Shown: piece by piece, positions 1 to 10,152 of the stretch | Layout of the letters: the number at the start of each line of letters is the position of its first letter | Position numbering within the stretch: position 1 is the first letter of the stretch | Assembly: GCA_002104895.1 (NCBI GenBank) | Contig: MCFG01000641.1 | Location: 1 to 20,196, forward strand | DNA length: 20,196 bases | Direction of reading: 5' to 3' | Source of the DNA: Anaeromyces robustus | Taxonomy: Eukaryota; Neocallimastigomycota; Neocallimastigomycetes; Neocallimastigales; Neocallimastigaceae | The notes under the pieces: model-generated | What the model was told of the DNA's origin: nothing | What the model saw: only the letters and a program-made list of their open reading frames with translations | Database searches by the model: none | Made by a program: the position numbers and the translations under genes

Positions 1-360
1 AAGGAATATATATCAATTAAATTTTAAGTTATAATTACTATAATTAAAATATATTTTAATAAGAATAATTTTTTATAAATATATATATTTCTATTAGATT
101 GAATTGTACCATATAGTAAAAAAAGAAAACTTTAAATATTATTTAAATCAAAAATTATATATACTATTTACATAAAAACAATTGAAAATCAATTAATTTG
201 TAAATAATAAATAATTAAAAATATAGTAAATAATAATATTGTTGTTATTACTATTTTAAAATTATTCTTTTTTGTATTTTAAAATATTTAAATAAAAATT
301 ATCTTATAAATATATTTAATTATATAATTATAACTTAAATTTAATTGATATATATTCCTT
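1..360. repeat. Fold-back / MITE-like sequence with ~70-bp terminal inverted repeats
   Basis: The first about 70 bases and the reverse complement of bases about 290-360 are nearly identical. Both begin AAGGAATATATATCAATTAA and differ mainly by about five one-base gaps. The 220-bp interior has no open frame and ends in no recognisable transposase. This is the shape of a miniature inverted-repeat element or a long imperfect palindrome. The left arm starts at the first base of the window, so the true boundary and any target-site duplication cannot be seen. Very high A+T makes short inverted repeats cheap, but an arm this long with a mixed start sequence is hard to get by chance. Confidence 0.6.
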
Positions 361-922
361 ATTTTTTTCTTTCTTAATATATAAAAACAATTTTTTTTCT
401 CTTTCTCTCTCTCTTTTTTTATGAACATATTTTAAAAATAACATAATATTAAATTAAAGTAAAGATTATTATTAATAATTTTTTGCTCTTTATTTTTTTA
501 GTTTTTAAAAATTAAAAACAATTTGATAGATTAAAATAAAGTTAATTTTCAATCTAAAGTAATCTTTCAAATTTTTTAAAAAAAAAAAAAATTTTTTTTA
601 TATTATCATCGGCAATTTTTTTTTTTGTCTTCGATTTCCATTAGCATTATAATAAGAAAAAGAAAAAATAAATTATAATTAATAAATAAATAATAATATA
701 TTAAAAAATTATAAGAAAAAAAAAAAAAAAAAAAGTAAAAAAAGTAAAAAAAAAGAAAAAAAAAAAATTAAAAAATAGAATAAAAAAAAAGATAATAAAA
801 TAAAAAGATAATAAAAAAATTATTTCTAATATTTTTTACTTCTTTTTTTCCATCAATTATTATATAATCATAATAAGAATATTATTAGTTTAATTATCCT
901 ATAATCTTGTTACTTCAACAAA
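361..922 (+). promoter_or_regulatory. 5' flank of the SEY-motif gene, with oligo(dT) and CT-rich tracts
   Basis: No coding frame is seen. A T/CT-rich tract lies at 391-420, further T runs lie near 580-625, and long A runs fill 715-790. Dictyostelid promoters commonly carry oligo(dT) close to the transcription start, so the start of transcription is probably within this stretch. I see no specific transcription-factor site. Confidence 0.4.
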
Positions 923-2000
923 ATGTCATTTTTATATAAACCATGGACATCTGAATATCAGGTTAAATACATATATATACTTTAATTATTATAATTTATT
1001 AATAAAAAAATAAAAAAAAAAAATTATTATTTTGACAATTAACCGAAATAATATTTTAAAAAATGGATATATTATAATGTTTATAAATAATTAAATAAAT
1101 AATTCATATATATAAATAAATAAATAAAATAAAATAAAATAAAATAAAATAAAATATAAATAAAAATATATATACATATATTAATTATATAATAAAATAG
1201 AGTCAATATACCTGGAAAATTAGAAATCAATTTCGAAAACCACAAGATATATTAGAAAAACAACTTGAAGAATTAAAAGAATTACAAGAAGAAAATTTTA
1301 AAAAATTATCATTATTAGAAGATTCTTTAAAATCAAAATTTATTCCCGAAGATGATGAATTATATATAACAGAAAAAAAAATAGTTCCAAAGAAGGAAAC
1401 AAAGGAAGAAGAACTTGTATTACCAAAACTTTCAGATGATTGTAATATTACTAAAGCTGAAAATGTAGAAGTTACAACTCAAAAGAGACCTTCTTCTTCT
1501 TCATCAAATCGTTCCTCTAAATCAAATAAATCAAATGGTAGTAGTAAATCAAAAAATGCATCCAAAAATACAACCAATAAAGATAAATGTTGTAAATCAC
1601 AAAAAGATATAAATGAACAAGTTGAAGCATTAATTAGCCATTACAGAAGAGACGGATACGGAAACAATCCTTGGATTGGAAATAAACCAACATCTTTCGA
1701 ATATGAAAAAATGAAGAAATTCCCAAGCTCAAAAGCAAGTATTAAGGTAACAAAAAATATTAAAAACTAAAATTATATATAATTTTATACATAATTTTCC
1801 TCGGTCATATTTATTAATTCTTTTTTTTTATATATATATAAAAAATTATAATAATTAAAAAAAATAATAAAATAATAAATATATACAATTATTTCTTATT
1901 TAATAAAAATAATAATAATGAAATAAATAAAATAATGAAAATTAAATAAATAATTATAATTAAACAAATTTTAAAAAAAATTATAATTTAATAATAAAAT

Positions 2001-2039
<39 letters not shown>

Positions 2040-2592
2040 CTGAATAAACCAATTTTATTAAAATTAAAAAACAAATAATAAGAATTATGATGAAAATTTA
2101 AAGTTAAATCGTGCTAAAATGTACGATGCTTATAGAAAAGAAATTGATTTAAGAAGACTAAAACAATTATTCCCATATGTTAATTTTGATGAACTTAATT
2201 ACAATGCTCAAACTCAAACTTATGATGATGGTATTATTAGTGGAACTTATCTTTCTGAATATGGATCACAATATGTTAATTGGAATCGTCCACCAGCATA
2301 TTATGCAAAACGTTTTGAAAAATGTGCTCAAAAAATTTCTGAAAATTACGATAATAATGTAGGAACCTCTACTGTTGATGATAGTAAAGATGATATTAAC
2401 GAAACTGTGAATTCATTAACTAAAAATGTTGAAAAAATAGGATTAGAAGATGAAGATTTAGAAATATGTGACCAATGTAATGGATATTACATGAAAAAAG
2501 AAAAGAAAAGTTCCACCAATAATAATAGTGGTGAAGCCAGTAATAAAGATGGGGATAAAATTGTAATGTATGAAAAACAACCACCAAAATAG
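923..2592 (+). CDS. Three-exon gene: SEYxSQYxxW-motif protein, possibly MDM1-like
   Basis: Exons are 923-961, 1201-1746 and 2083-2592, giving 364 residues. Both introns are GT...AG and phase 0 (donors GTTAAA and GTAACA, acceptors TAG and AAG). The ATG at 923 follows AACAAA and gives the N-terminus MSFLYKPWTSEYQ. Residues about 30-60 are Glu/Lys/Leu-rich and look like a coiled coil. Residues about 105-135 are Ser/Asn/Lys-rich and disordered. Residues 196-290 are the best-ordered part. Two copies of a motif stand out: S10-E-Y-Q-S-Q-Y16-T-W18 and S253-E-Y-G-S-Q-Y259-V-N-W262. The animal centriole and microtubule protein MDM1 has repeats of the type SEYxxxFxW, so an MDM1-like microtubule role is my inference. 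Dictyostelids lack centrioles, so a role at the nucleus-associated body or on microtubules would be the equivalent. The gene converges on the RPB9 gene. The exon model is strong and the function is weak. Confidence 0.85.
2001..2039. repeat. (AAT)n microsatellite in intron 2 of the SEY-motif gene
   Basis: About 13 uninterrupted AAT/ATA units sit 44 bases upstream of the third exon. They are outside the coding frame and belong to the common trinucleotide repeats of dictyostelid genomes. Confidence 0.9.
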
Positions 2593-2910
2593 ATTTTTAA
2601 AATTATAAAAAAACATATAGACATATAATAAAAAATACATCTTTTCTTTTGTCTTCTTTTTTTTTTTTATTTTTACTTTTTTAAAGAATAAAAAATTTAT
2701 ATACATTAAATATATAAATATTTAAAGCATAATAAACATTACAAACGATTTTTAAGCTTCATTTAATAATTTTATAATTAATAAACACAAAAAAAGAATT
2801 AATAAATTATAAATAATTTAGTAATAATTATAGAATCGTTTTCTTCTTTTTTATATATTTTTTTCTTTAATTATTTATATTATAATTTACTAATTAATTT
2901 AAATAAATTG

Positions 2911-2947
<37 letters not shown>

Positions 2948-3374
2948 ATTCTTAATATTTCAAAATATATTATATATATATTTATATATGATATATATAT
3001 TTAAGATATTCCTTTTTATTATATAATTATTTTTTCTTTTAAAAAAAAATTTAATTTACTTTATTTGTGTTCTTTTTTTGATAATTATAAAATGAAATAA
3101 AAAATAAATTGTCAAAAAAATATAAAATTATAAAATGATATCAATATTTAAATAAATAATTTAGTATTCTATTTAATATATAATGTATTATAAAAGAAAA
3201 ATTAAATTAAAAAAATGAATAGTATTTACTTCTTTATTTTATGCTTTTGTTTTATTATCTTTTAAATATAGAGTAAAAAAAAAAAGTATTGAAAGTGTAT
3301 GGTAAAATTAAATAATTCAAAGTAGCTGATATATAATAAATAGGCCTTTGAAAATAAGAAATAATCCAAAAAAC
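2593..3374. other. Convergent intergenic region with a 34-base A run
   Basis: This is the shared 3' flank of the SEY-motif gene (+) and the RPB9 gene (-). It is nearly all A and T, with an uninterrupted run of 34 A at 2911-2944. AATAAA-type sequences for the left gene occur about 40 bases after its stop (near 2628). For RPB9, read on the minus strand, one occurs near 3232. No further gene is seen. Confidence 0.6.
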
Positions 3375-4750
3375 TTAAGCTTCATACCAACGATGACCAC
3401 AATCCTTATTACAACAAGCAAAGTACAATCTCATTGATGTATCAGCACGTCTTGAACGAGATTGGAAATATACAGCTATAATATATAAAAAATACAATTA
3501 ATATATTATTATATAAATAATTATCTTTTATATTTTATTTTATTCTATTTTATTTTATTAATTATATTTATGTGTATTTACCCTCTGAAATATTTTTTAT
3601 TAAATAGCATAAAAATATAAATATTATAAAATAAGAATTATATAATTCATAATAATTGTTAATATAAAAATAAATATAAATATAATTGTAAATATATATA
3701 TATATATATATATATATCCATACCTTCATATCCACATTTTGGACATGGATGATTATTATCACGAGGATAGGTTGGATCTGCACTAAGATCAGTTATAACC
3801 ATAGTTTCTTCACTTGAATAATATAATAAAAAAAAAGAAAAAAAAATAATATAAAAAAAAGAAGAAAAAATCAATAAAAAATCTCTTATTTAAATTCAAG
3901 TCAACTATAATTATTTTTTTTTCCTTGTCTTAATTATCTATTATTTTTTTAATCTTTTGTTTCTTCATTAATATTATAATAAAAAATTAAAATATTGAAT
4001 CATTAAAAATCTCTCTTTTAATTCAAATTAAGTGAAAAAAAATTTTTTTCCTGTCTGAATAATCTATTATTTTTTATCATAATATAATGAAATAAGATAA
4101 TGAAATTTTATTTTGATTTAAAAGATTATATGAACAATGAAATTGTTTTTTAAACTTTTTTATTTTTTTTTTCTTCTTGATTTTGCTATTATTTTCATTT
4201 TATATTTTTTCTAATTATTTGATTTTTTATTAATCTTTTGTTTCTTCATTAATATTATAATAAAAAATTAAAATATAAAATCATTAAAAAATCTCTCTTT
4301 TAATTCAAGTTAAATAATTTTTTTTTTTTTTTTTCTTGTCTGTAAAATCTATTATTTTTTACCATAATATAATGAAATGAGAAAATGAAATTTCATTTTA
4401 ATTTAAAAGATTATATGAATTATGAAATTAATTATTTAAGCTTTCTTTCTTTTTTTTTTTTTTTTTCTTGAGTTTTTTATTATTTTCATTTTATATTTTT
4501 TTTTAATTATTTATGACTTCATATTAATCATTAATGACTTTGAATAGATGAAAAAAAAAAAAAAAAAAAAAAAGCAAGTTAACAATAATTAATAATTACA
4601 TTGGAATATGTTGAACTTCATGTCTATATACACATTGATTATCAGCTTCTTCTTGATGTTCACAGTTTCTACAAGCATATAATAATTGTTTGTTTATACG
4701 ATCTTCTTTTGGATATAAAAGATTATTACTATAATTATAATAAAATTTTA

Positions 4751-4784
<34 letters not shown>

Positions 4785-4878
4785 TAAATAACGAAATTTG
4801 TTAAAAATATATAATTTTAACAATTAATGAATATTTTTATATATTTTACCATTCAGCACAAAAATGAAATGAAGCCAT
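3375..4878 (-). CDS. rpb9: RNA polymerase II subunit RPB9 (zinc-ribbon subunit)
   Basis: Exons on the minus strand are 4878-4850, 4728-4600, 3812-3724 and 3475-3375, giving 115 residues, close to the human (125) and yeast (122) lengths. RPB9 sits on the jaw/lobe of RNA polymerase II and affects start-site choice, elongation and fidelity together with TFIIS. The first zinc ribbon uses C7, C10, C29 and C32. C10 is created by splicing (TG|T) and is followed by NNLLYPKED, a family hallmark. The linker carries the DPTYPR motif at residues 65-70. The second, TFIIS-like ribbon uses C76, C79, C103 and C108, with R92-AD-T-S-M97 and C108-GHRW near the C-terminus. The junctions I53 (AT|T) and A83 (G|CT) restore the family sequence exactly. 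Introns are 121, 787 and 248 nt; the middle one is unusually long. The gene is complete with no missing ligand. The symbol follows family naming. Confidence 0.96.
3951..4530. repeat. 281-bp tandem duplication inside intron 2 of rpb9
   Basis: The stretch beginning AATCTTTTGTTTCTTCATTA at 3951 recurs at 4232, an offset of 281 bases. Similarity runs on for most of the unit, including matching blocks at about 4064/4349 (ctattattttttaycataat) and 4118/4402. A partial third copy of the middle block lies upstream at about 3878-3950. The copies differ by point changes and homopolymer length. The whole array lies in the second intron of rpb9 and accounts for its unusual size. Confidence 0.85.
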
Positions 4879-5377
4879 TTTTTATATTTATATATATATT
4901 TTTAAATATTACTTTTAAGTTACAACACTTTTTTGAATTATTTACAGATTTTAAAAATAATAATTTTTACTAAAATAGAAATATAATAAAATATAGAAAA
5001 TATTATTTATAATATAACATGTTATAAATTATATATAATTAAAGTTTTTTTAAAATGTATTATTGAACATTAATTTAGTTCAATAAATATATTATCTTAT
5101 TTAATATTTATTTTTTTATTATTATTATTTATGAATTTTATTTTATTAATAAATTGTTATATTAATACATTAATTTATTGTACATTTTTGTATAATATTT
5201 ATTTTTATACCAACAACAATTAATCACTATATTTAATATAGAAACCCAAAAAATATAAAAACATAGATATTCCTCATTTTTTTCCGTAAAACTTTATTTT
5301 GATATTAATTACTCTTTTAGAGAATGAAATAAAATTAATTCTTTTCAGTATAATTGTAAAACCTTAAATTTAATTAT
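4879..5377. other. 5' flank of rpb9 (minus strand)
   Basis: No coding frame is seen. The region is more than 85% A+T. A short perfect hairpin, TATTGAAC / GTTCAATA, lies at 5061-5085. The rpb9 promoter should lie in the part nearest 4879, but I cannot point to a specific element. Confidence 0.4.
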
Positions 5378-5700
5378 ATTTTCATGTTTTATAATATATT
5401 CCTTTAAAAGATAAAATAAAAAATTGGTATACTATATTATAATTAATAAATTATAATATAGTAAATATATAAATCGTTTTTATTTTTAATAATATATGTA
5501 AAATTTTCAAATTTTCATGTTTTATAATATATTTCTTTAAAAAAATAAAATAAGAATAGTATACAATATTATAATTAATAAATTGTAATATAGTAAAAGT
5601 ATAAATTATTATAAAATATTATTATAAAATATTATATATAATTATAATAATATTTTATAAAATTAAAATGTTTTAATTTTAATATATGTAAATTTTTCAA
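5378..5700. repeat. Tandem repeat of ~130 bp with an internal hairpin
   Basis: Copy 1 (5378-5510) and copy 2 (5511-5700) both start ATTTTCATGTTTTATAATAT and both end ATATATGTAAA(A/T)TTTTCAA. Copy 2 carries an extra AT-rich stretch of about 55 bases at roughly 5610-5668. Copy 1 contains a perfect 14-bp inverted repeat, ACTATATTATAATT (5431-5444) with its complement at 5449-5462, around the loop AATA. Copy 2 keeps the hairpin with two mismatches (5563-5594). No open frame is present. Confidence 0.85.
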
Positions 5701-6449
5701 ACAAAAGTAATTCATTAATAAATGTATTTTTTTTTTCCTATTTATTAAAATACCACATTTTAATATAATTATTTTAAAATAATAGATCCCATATCTTTAT
5801 ATTAATAAGTTTATTAATAAGAATTTTATTATTTTATTTATTTATAATTATTATTATTATTATATTACTATTATTGCTATTACTTATGTTATTAATATTA
5901 TTAATATTGTTTATTCTGTTAATTATTTTATTAGCTATTACTATTATATGTTTTTATTATATTATTATTACAGTTATTATTAATAATGAATTTCTTTTAT
6001 TTTTAAAATTAACTTATTCTTTACCCCCAATCTCCCTTGAAGATTTTTTTTTTTGTTTTGAACTCTGATATTATTATGATAATATAATAGTTTTTATTAA
6101 TTAATTATAAAAAGTTTATATTTCATAACTATTCATTTAATATAAAATATTATTATAATTATTTTATTAATAAAATAACATAATATTAAATTATAATTAT
6201 ATCAAAAACAATATTATATTTCTATCTAATCTATTAATTATCACAAAAAAGCAGATTTTTAAATGGTATATATATAATTATATATAAATTTTTTGTTAAA
6301 AAAATGTTTTTATTTTTTTTTTAACCATTTTTATATTTATTTAATTTTTGATGGGAAATAAATAATAATTAATTAAATATTATATATTAAACTATAATAA
6401 AAATTTAACACTATGTTATATATTATAATATAAAGTATATATATTTTAT
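5701..6449. other. AT-rich intergenic stretch with TTA/ATT tracts
   Basis: A run of TTA/ATT triplets fills about 5835-5990. A short GC-richer patch around 6021-6050 contains CCCCCAAT, which is mirrored as ATTGGGGG at 6451-6458. A 7-bp hairpin, AAATGGT / ACCATTT, spans roughly 6263-6330. I see no gene with credible composition. Confidence 0.5.
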
Positions 6450-6571
6450 TATTGGGGGAAACTCTTTTGTTCCTATTAAATTGTCCTATTGATTATCAGC
6501 TTTGTTGCACATTGACCAGTCAAACCTTTTTTTGAGATGATATACCATTTAACTGTAGTTTTAAATTACCA

Positions 6572-6788
6572 ATGCCAAGATTAGAATTAGGCAAAGTTAG
6601 TATCTGCTCATTTTTTGCTTTTATTTTATTTTATTTTTTTTTTTTGAAATGCATTGGAATTTTTAATTAGGTGTAAATCGTGGTAATATATACTTGTAGG
6701 TATTAATTTAATCCCTAATCCATTACAAAAACCCTTAACAGGAATAAACTTAAGATTTAAACATAGAGGATCGACCAATGTATATTAA
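6572..6788 (+). CDS. Candidate small two-exon coding unit in a GC-richer island, unidentified
   Basis: Exons would be 6572-6599 and 6700-6788 with a 100-nt T-rich intron (donor GTATCT, acceptor TTGTAG), giving 38 residues that start MPRLELGKVS and end HRGSTNVY. G+C is about 30-35% in the two exon-like blocks (about 6450-6605 and 6700-6785) and drops sharply between them, as expected for exons around a dictyostelid intron. The second block uses typical amoeba codons (five TTA, AGA, GGA, AAA, CCA). The open frame extends upstream of the ATG with similar composition, so this may be the 3' end of something larger, or a relic, rather than a complete gene. I do not recognise the product. The minus strand is also partly open, so the strand is not certain. 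Confidence 0.3.
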
Positions 6789-7455
6789 ATAATTTCTTTT
6801 TAGAATTTTTTTTATTTATATTTATTTATTAATTTATTTTTATTATTATATTTATTTATTTAATTAATTTAATTAATAATTATTCATTCATTTATTTTAC
6901 CAAACTTTCTCCAAAATTTTTATCTATAAAAGGTTATTTGGTTTTTAATTACATAAATTTATACATATGAGTATGAATAACGTATCAATTGACCAATCAT
7001 ATTTATTTTATATTGAAACTTTAAAAATAATAATAAAATATTTTTTCTTTTATTCATTATTTTATTTTATTTTTTTTTTTTAATTTTTTAATTTTTTTAT
7101 TATTTTAATATTATTATTAAAATTTTAAAAATTAAAAAAAAAAAAAAAAAAAAAAATAAAATAAAGTATTATTATAATAAATTAGGCAATATTAAAAAAT
7201 ATTTTTTTTATTAAATAACTAAAATAATTATTGCAATCTTTTTTTATATTAAAAAAGAAGAAATTTTTTAAATAATTTAAAATTAAAATAGATTAAATAT
7301 TAAAATATTAAAATATTAAATAAAAAATAAATAAATATAAGCAAATAAATAAATAAATAGATAATAACAGACCAGAAAATAAAACAAGTTGATGAAAAAA
7401 GGTAAATTAAATTAAAAAAATTAATATATAAATAATAATAGTAGATAAAATAATA
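6789..7455. other. AT-rich intergenic stretch
   Basis: Apart from a slightly GC-richer patch at 6900-7010 with no usable frame, this is homopolymers and TTA/AAT-like sequence. It includes an A run at about 7135-7156. Nothing else is recognised. Confidence 0.5.
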
Positions 7456-7666
<211 letters not shown>

Positions 7667-7867
7667 TTAATCATAATTAGTTATTAAATGAAATATTATG
7701 TAATATTATTTATATTAAATAATATTATATATACATAATTCATATTTTATAATATATAATAAATATATAATATCAATAAAACTATATATATAATAATATA
7801 TAATAATATATTACAATATAATAAATGTATATAAAATTTTAGTATTTTTAATATTTATATTATAACT

Positions 7868-7909
7868 AGTATTTTTGTAATTATAAATATTTATAATAAC
7901 AAAAATATT
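7868..7909. repeat. 42-bp near-perfect palindrome
   Basis: Two 15-base arms, reading AGTATTTTTGTAATT on the left, flank the self-complementary core ATAAATATTTAT. Only two arm positions fail to pair. It sits about 780 bases upstream of the PHD gene in otherwise featureless sequence. Confidence 0.75.
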
Positions 7910-8498
7910 ACCTATTTCTGTTATACCTATAACAATAACAATAATATTTATAACAATAATTATAATATTTATAAGTAATAATAATGATGATAAACTAAAT
8001 TATAAGAAATAAAAAAAGAGAAGGAAATAAAATAAGAAATAAAAATTTTATTTTTTCTTTAAATATCATCTAAGAAAAATAATAATGTATATTTTTTTTT
8101 CAATATAATTGTTACATTTATTATTACATTTATTAATGTTTTAATATTTAATATATTATAAAAATAAATTTTTTTTTTTTGTTATTAAAACATTATCGAC
8201 AATAATATAATTATCACCGTTATAATTTAAAAGAATTAATAATATATTTATATAAAAAATATTATTTTAAGCATAATTTAATATCATAATTCATATATTT
8301 TTGTATTATTATAATCATAATCATATAAAATTTTAAAATTTTATTTTTTTTTTTCATTTTATTAAAAAATAAAAAATATTTTTCTATCTCTATATTAATT
8401 TATTAATTTCAAATTTCAATTATAATAATAACAAAACATAAATATATATATTTTGTAAATATATATAATATACGTTAAATATCATAGAAATGCGTTAG
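7910..8498. other. Distal 5' flank of the PHD gene
   Basis: AT-rich sequence with CAATAA/ATAACA short repeats around 7925-7985. I see no coding frame and no recognised site. Confidence 0.4.
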
Positions 8499-8507
8499 TT
8501 TTTTTTC

Positions 8508-8533
<26 letters not shown>
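8499..8533 (+). promoter_or_regulatory. Oligo(dT) tract upstream of the PHD gene
   Basis: An almost unbroken run of T (one C) lies about 160 bases before the ATG at 8690. Oligo(dT) close to the transcription start is a common dictyostelid promoter feature, so transcription probably starts shortly downstream. Confidence 0.5.
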
Positions 8534-8538
<5 letters not shown>

Positions 8539-8689
8539 TTCCTTCGTTTAAAATCCCATTTAATAATTAAAGAATATATATAAGAAAGGAAAATAAAAAA
8601 AAAAAAAATTACAAAGAACAAGAAACAAAAAGGATATAGTAGATTAAATAGTATAATAATATTATTATAGAACGGATATAAGATATAAA

Positions 8690-10088
8690 ATGTCAAGAAA
8701 AGCTGTTATAGATTATTCAAGTGATGAATCAGATGAGGTACACATCAATTATAAAAAATATATAATTTTCATTAATATAAAAGTTATCAAATTGAGGACT
8801 GAACATATTAATTCTATAATTAATTTTATAATAAATTAATGTATTTATTTGAATAGACGGTCTGTATTATATGTAATAATGGTTATTCAACAAAGAAAAA
8901 TCAAATAGTATTATGTGACGGAAAAGGTATAAATAATTATAATTTTTAGAGTAATTTAAAATATTTTATTTTCAAAAAAAAAAAAAAAAAATAAAATAAA
9001 AAAGAAAAATCATTATATTGTCAATGGATAAAACATATGAATTAATAAAAATACTTGTATGTATATATTATATATAAAATTTCTTTATAAAGGCTGTGAT
9101 ATACCCGTACATCAAAGTGAGTTTTTTAATTTTTCTTTAAATATATATGTAAAATTATATTAATCATAATAATTTATAAATTATATATTTAATTTTATAT
9201 ATACATATATAAAATAATAGAATGTTATGGCATAAATGTAATTCCACCAGGAAAAGAATCATGGTTTTGTGATAGGTAAATATAGTAAATTTTAGTAAAT
9301 TTTATATTATATTATGTATTATATATATTATAATGTTTTAATAATTAATATATATATTATTTTATTATATATATATATATATATTTTTTTTTTTTGTCTA
9401 TATATAAATTGTAGATGTGCAGATCATGTTAAAATTTATAAAACTGTAAATATTATAATAATATAAAATATTATATAATAGTAATATTTATTATTCAATT
9501 GAATTAACTTAATTTAAAATATATATTTTAATGTATTTTTATTTATTAAAAGAAAATTGTATGTTGCCCAAAAAAAAATGGAGCTTTTCGACGTACAAAT
9601 AGACCAGAAGAATATATACATGTTGAATGTGCTTCTTGGAATCCAAATATTGATAAATATACAAAAGAAAAAGGTTATAATATAGACAATTGTAAAGCAG
9701 GAGAACATGTTTGTAGTATATGTAATTCAAAAGAAGGATTTACTATTCGTTGTTCGTCCAAAATTCCATCTCAGTGTGAAAAGTAAATAATTTATTATAT
9801 TATATATATATATAAACATTAATAATAATAATGTTTTTATATTATTAGTAAAAAAAGAGAGAAACGTAATTGATATAATAATAATTATTTCTTCTTTTAT
9901 TTCATCTTTTCTTATAATAATATTTATTATATATTATTAAAGTTATATACATGTCACATGTGCATTAAATTACGATTTTTCAGCAAGTTTATTCTGGAAA
10001 CAAAAATTGACTTGTAAACATCATATGGAGAATAATGGAAATAAAAGAAATAAACGAAAAAAAGTTCAACAAACTAATGATTCAAATA

Positions 10089-10152
<64 letters not shown>

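Noticed and set aside
2458-2706. Minus-strand Phe/Lys-rich frame
   Set aside because: It overlaps the end of the SEY-motif gene and its AT-rich flank; composition is that of non-coding sequence.
3659-3874. Separate small minus-strand genes with ATGs inside the rpb9 locus
   Set aside because: The frame around the CPKCGYE motif is the third exon of RPB9; correct splice phases on both sides recreate the family sequence.
5874-6068. Plus-strand Leu/Ile-rich frame of 64 codons
   Set aside because: It comes from TTA/ATT triplet sequence with only a short ordinary-looking end, and has no splice partner or recognisable domain.
6450-6790. The GC-richer island as a spliceosomal RNA, C/D snoRNA or tRNA
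   Set aside because: I could not find the conserved boxes of U2, U4, U5 or U6, a proper C and D box pair, or a tRNA B box in this stretch.
9514-9730. Two minus-strand frames of about 64 codons
   Set aside because: They lie opposite exon 6 of the PHD gene, whose frame encodes the zinc ligands of the extended PHD module.
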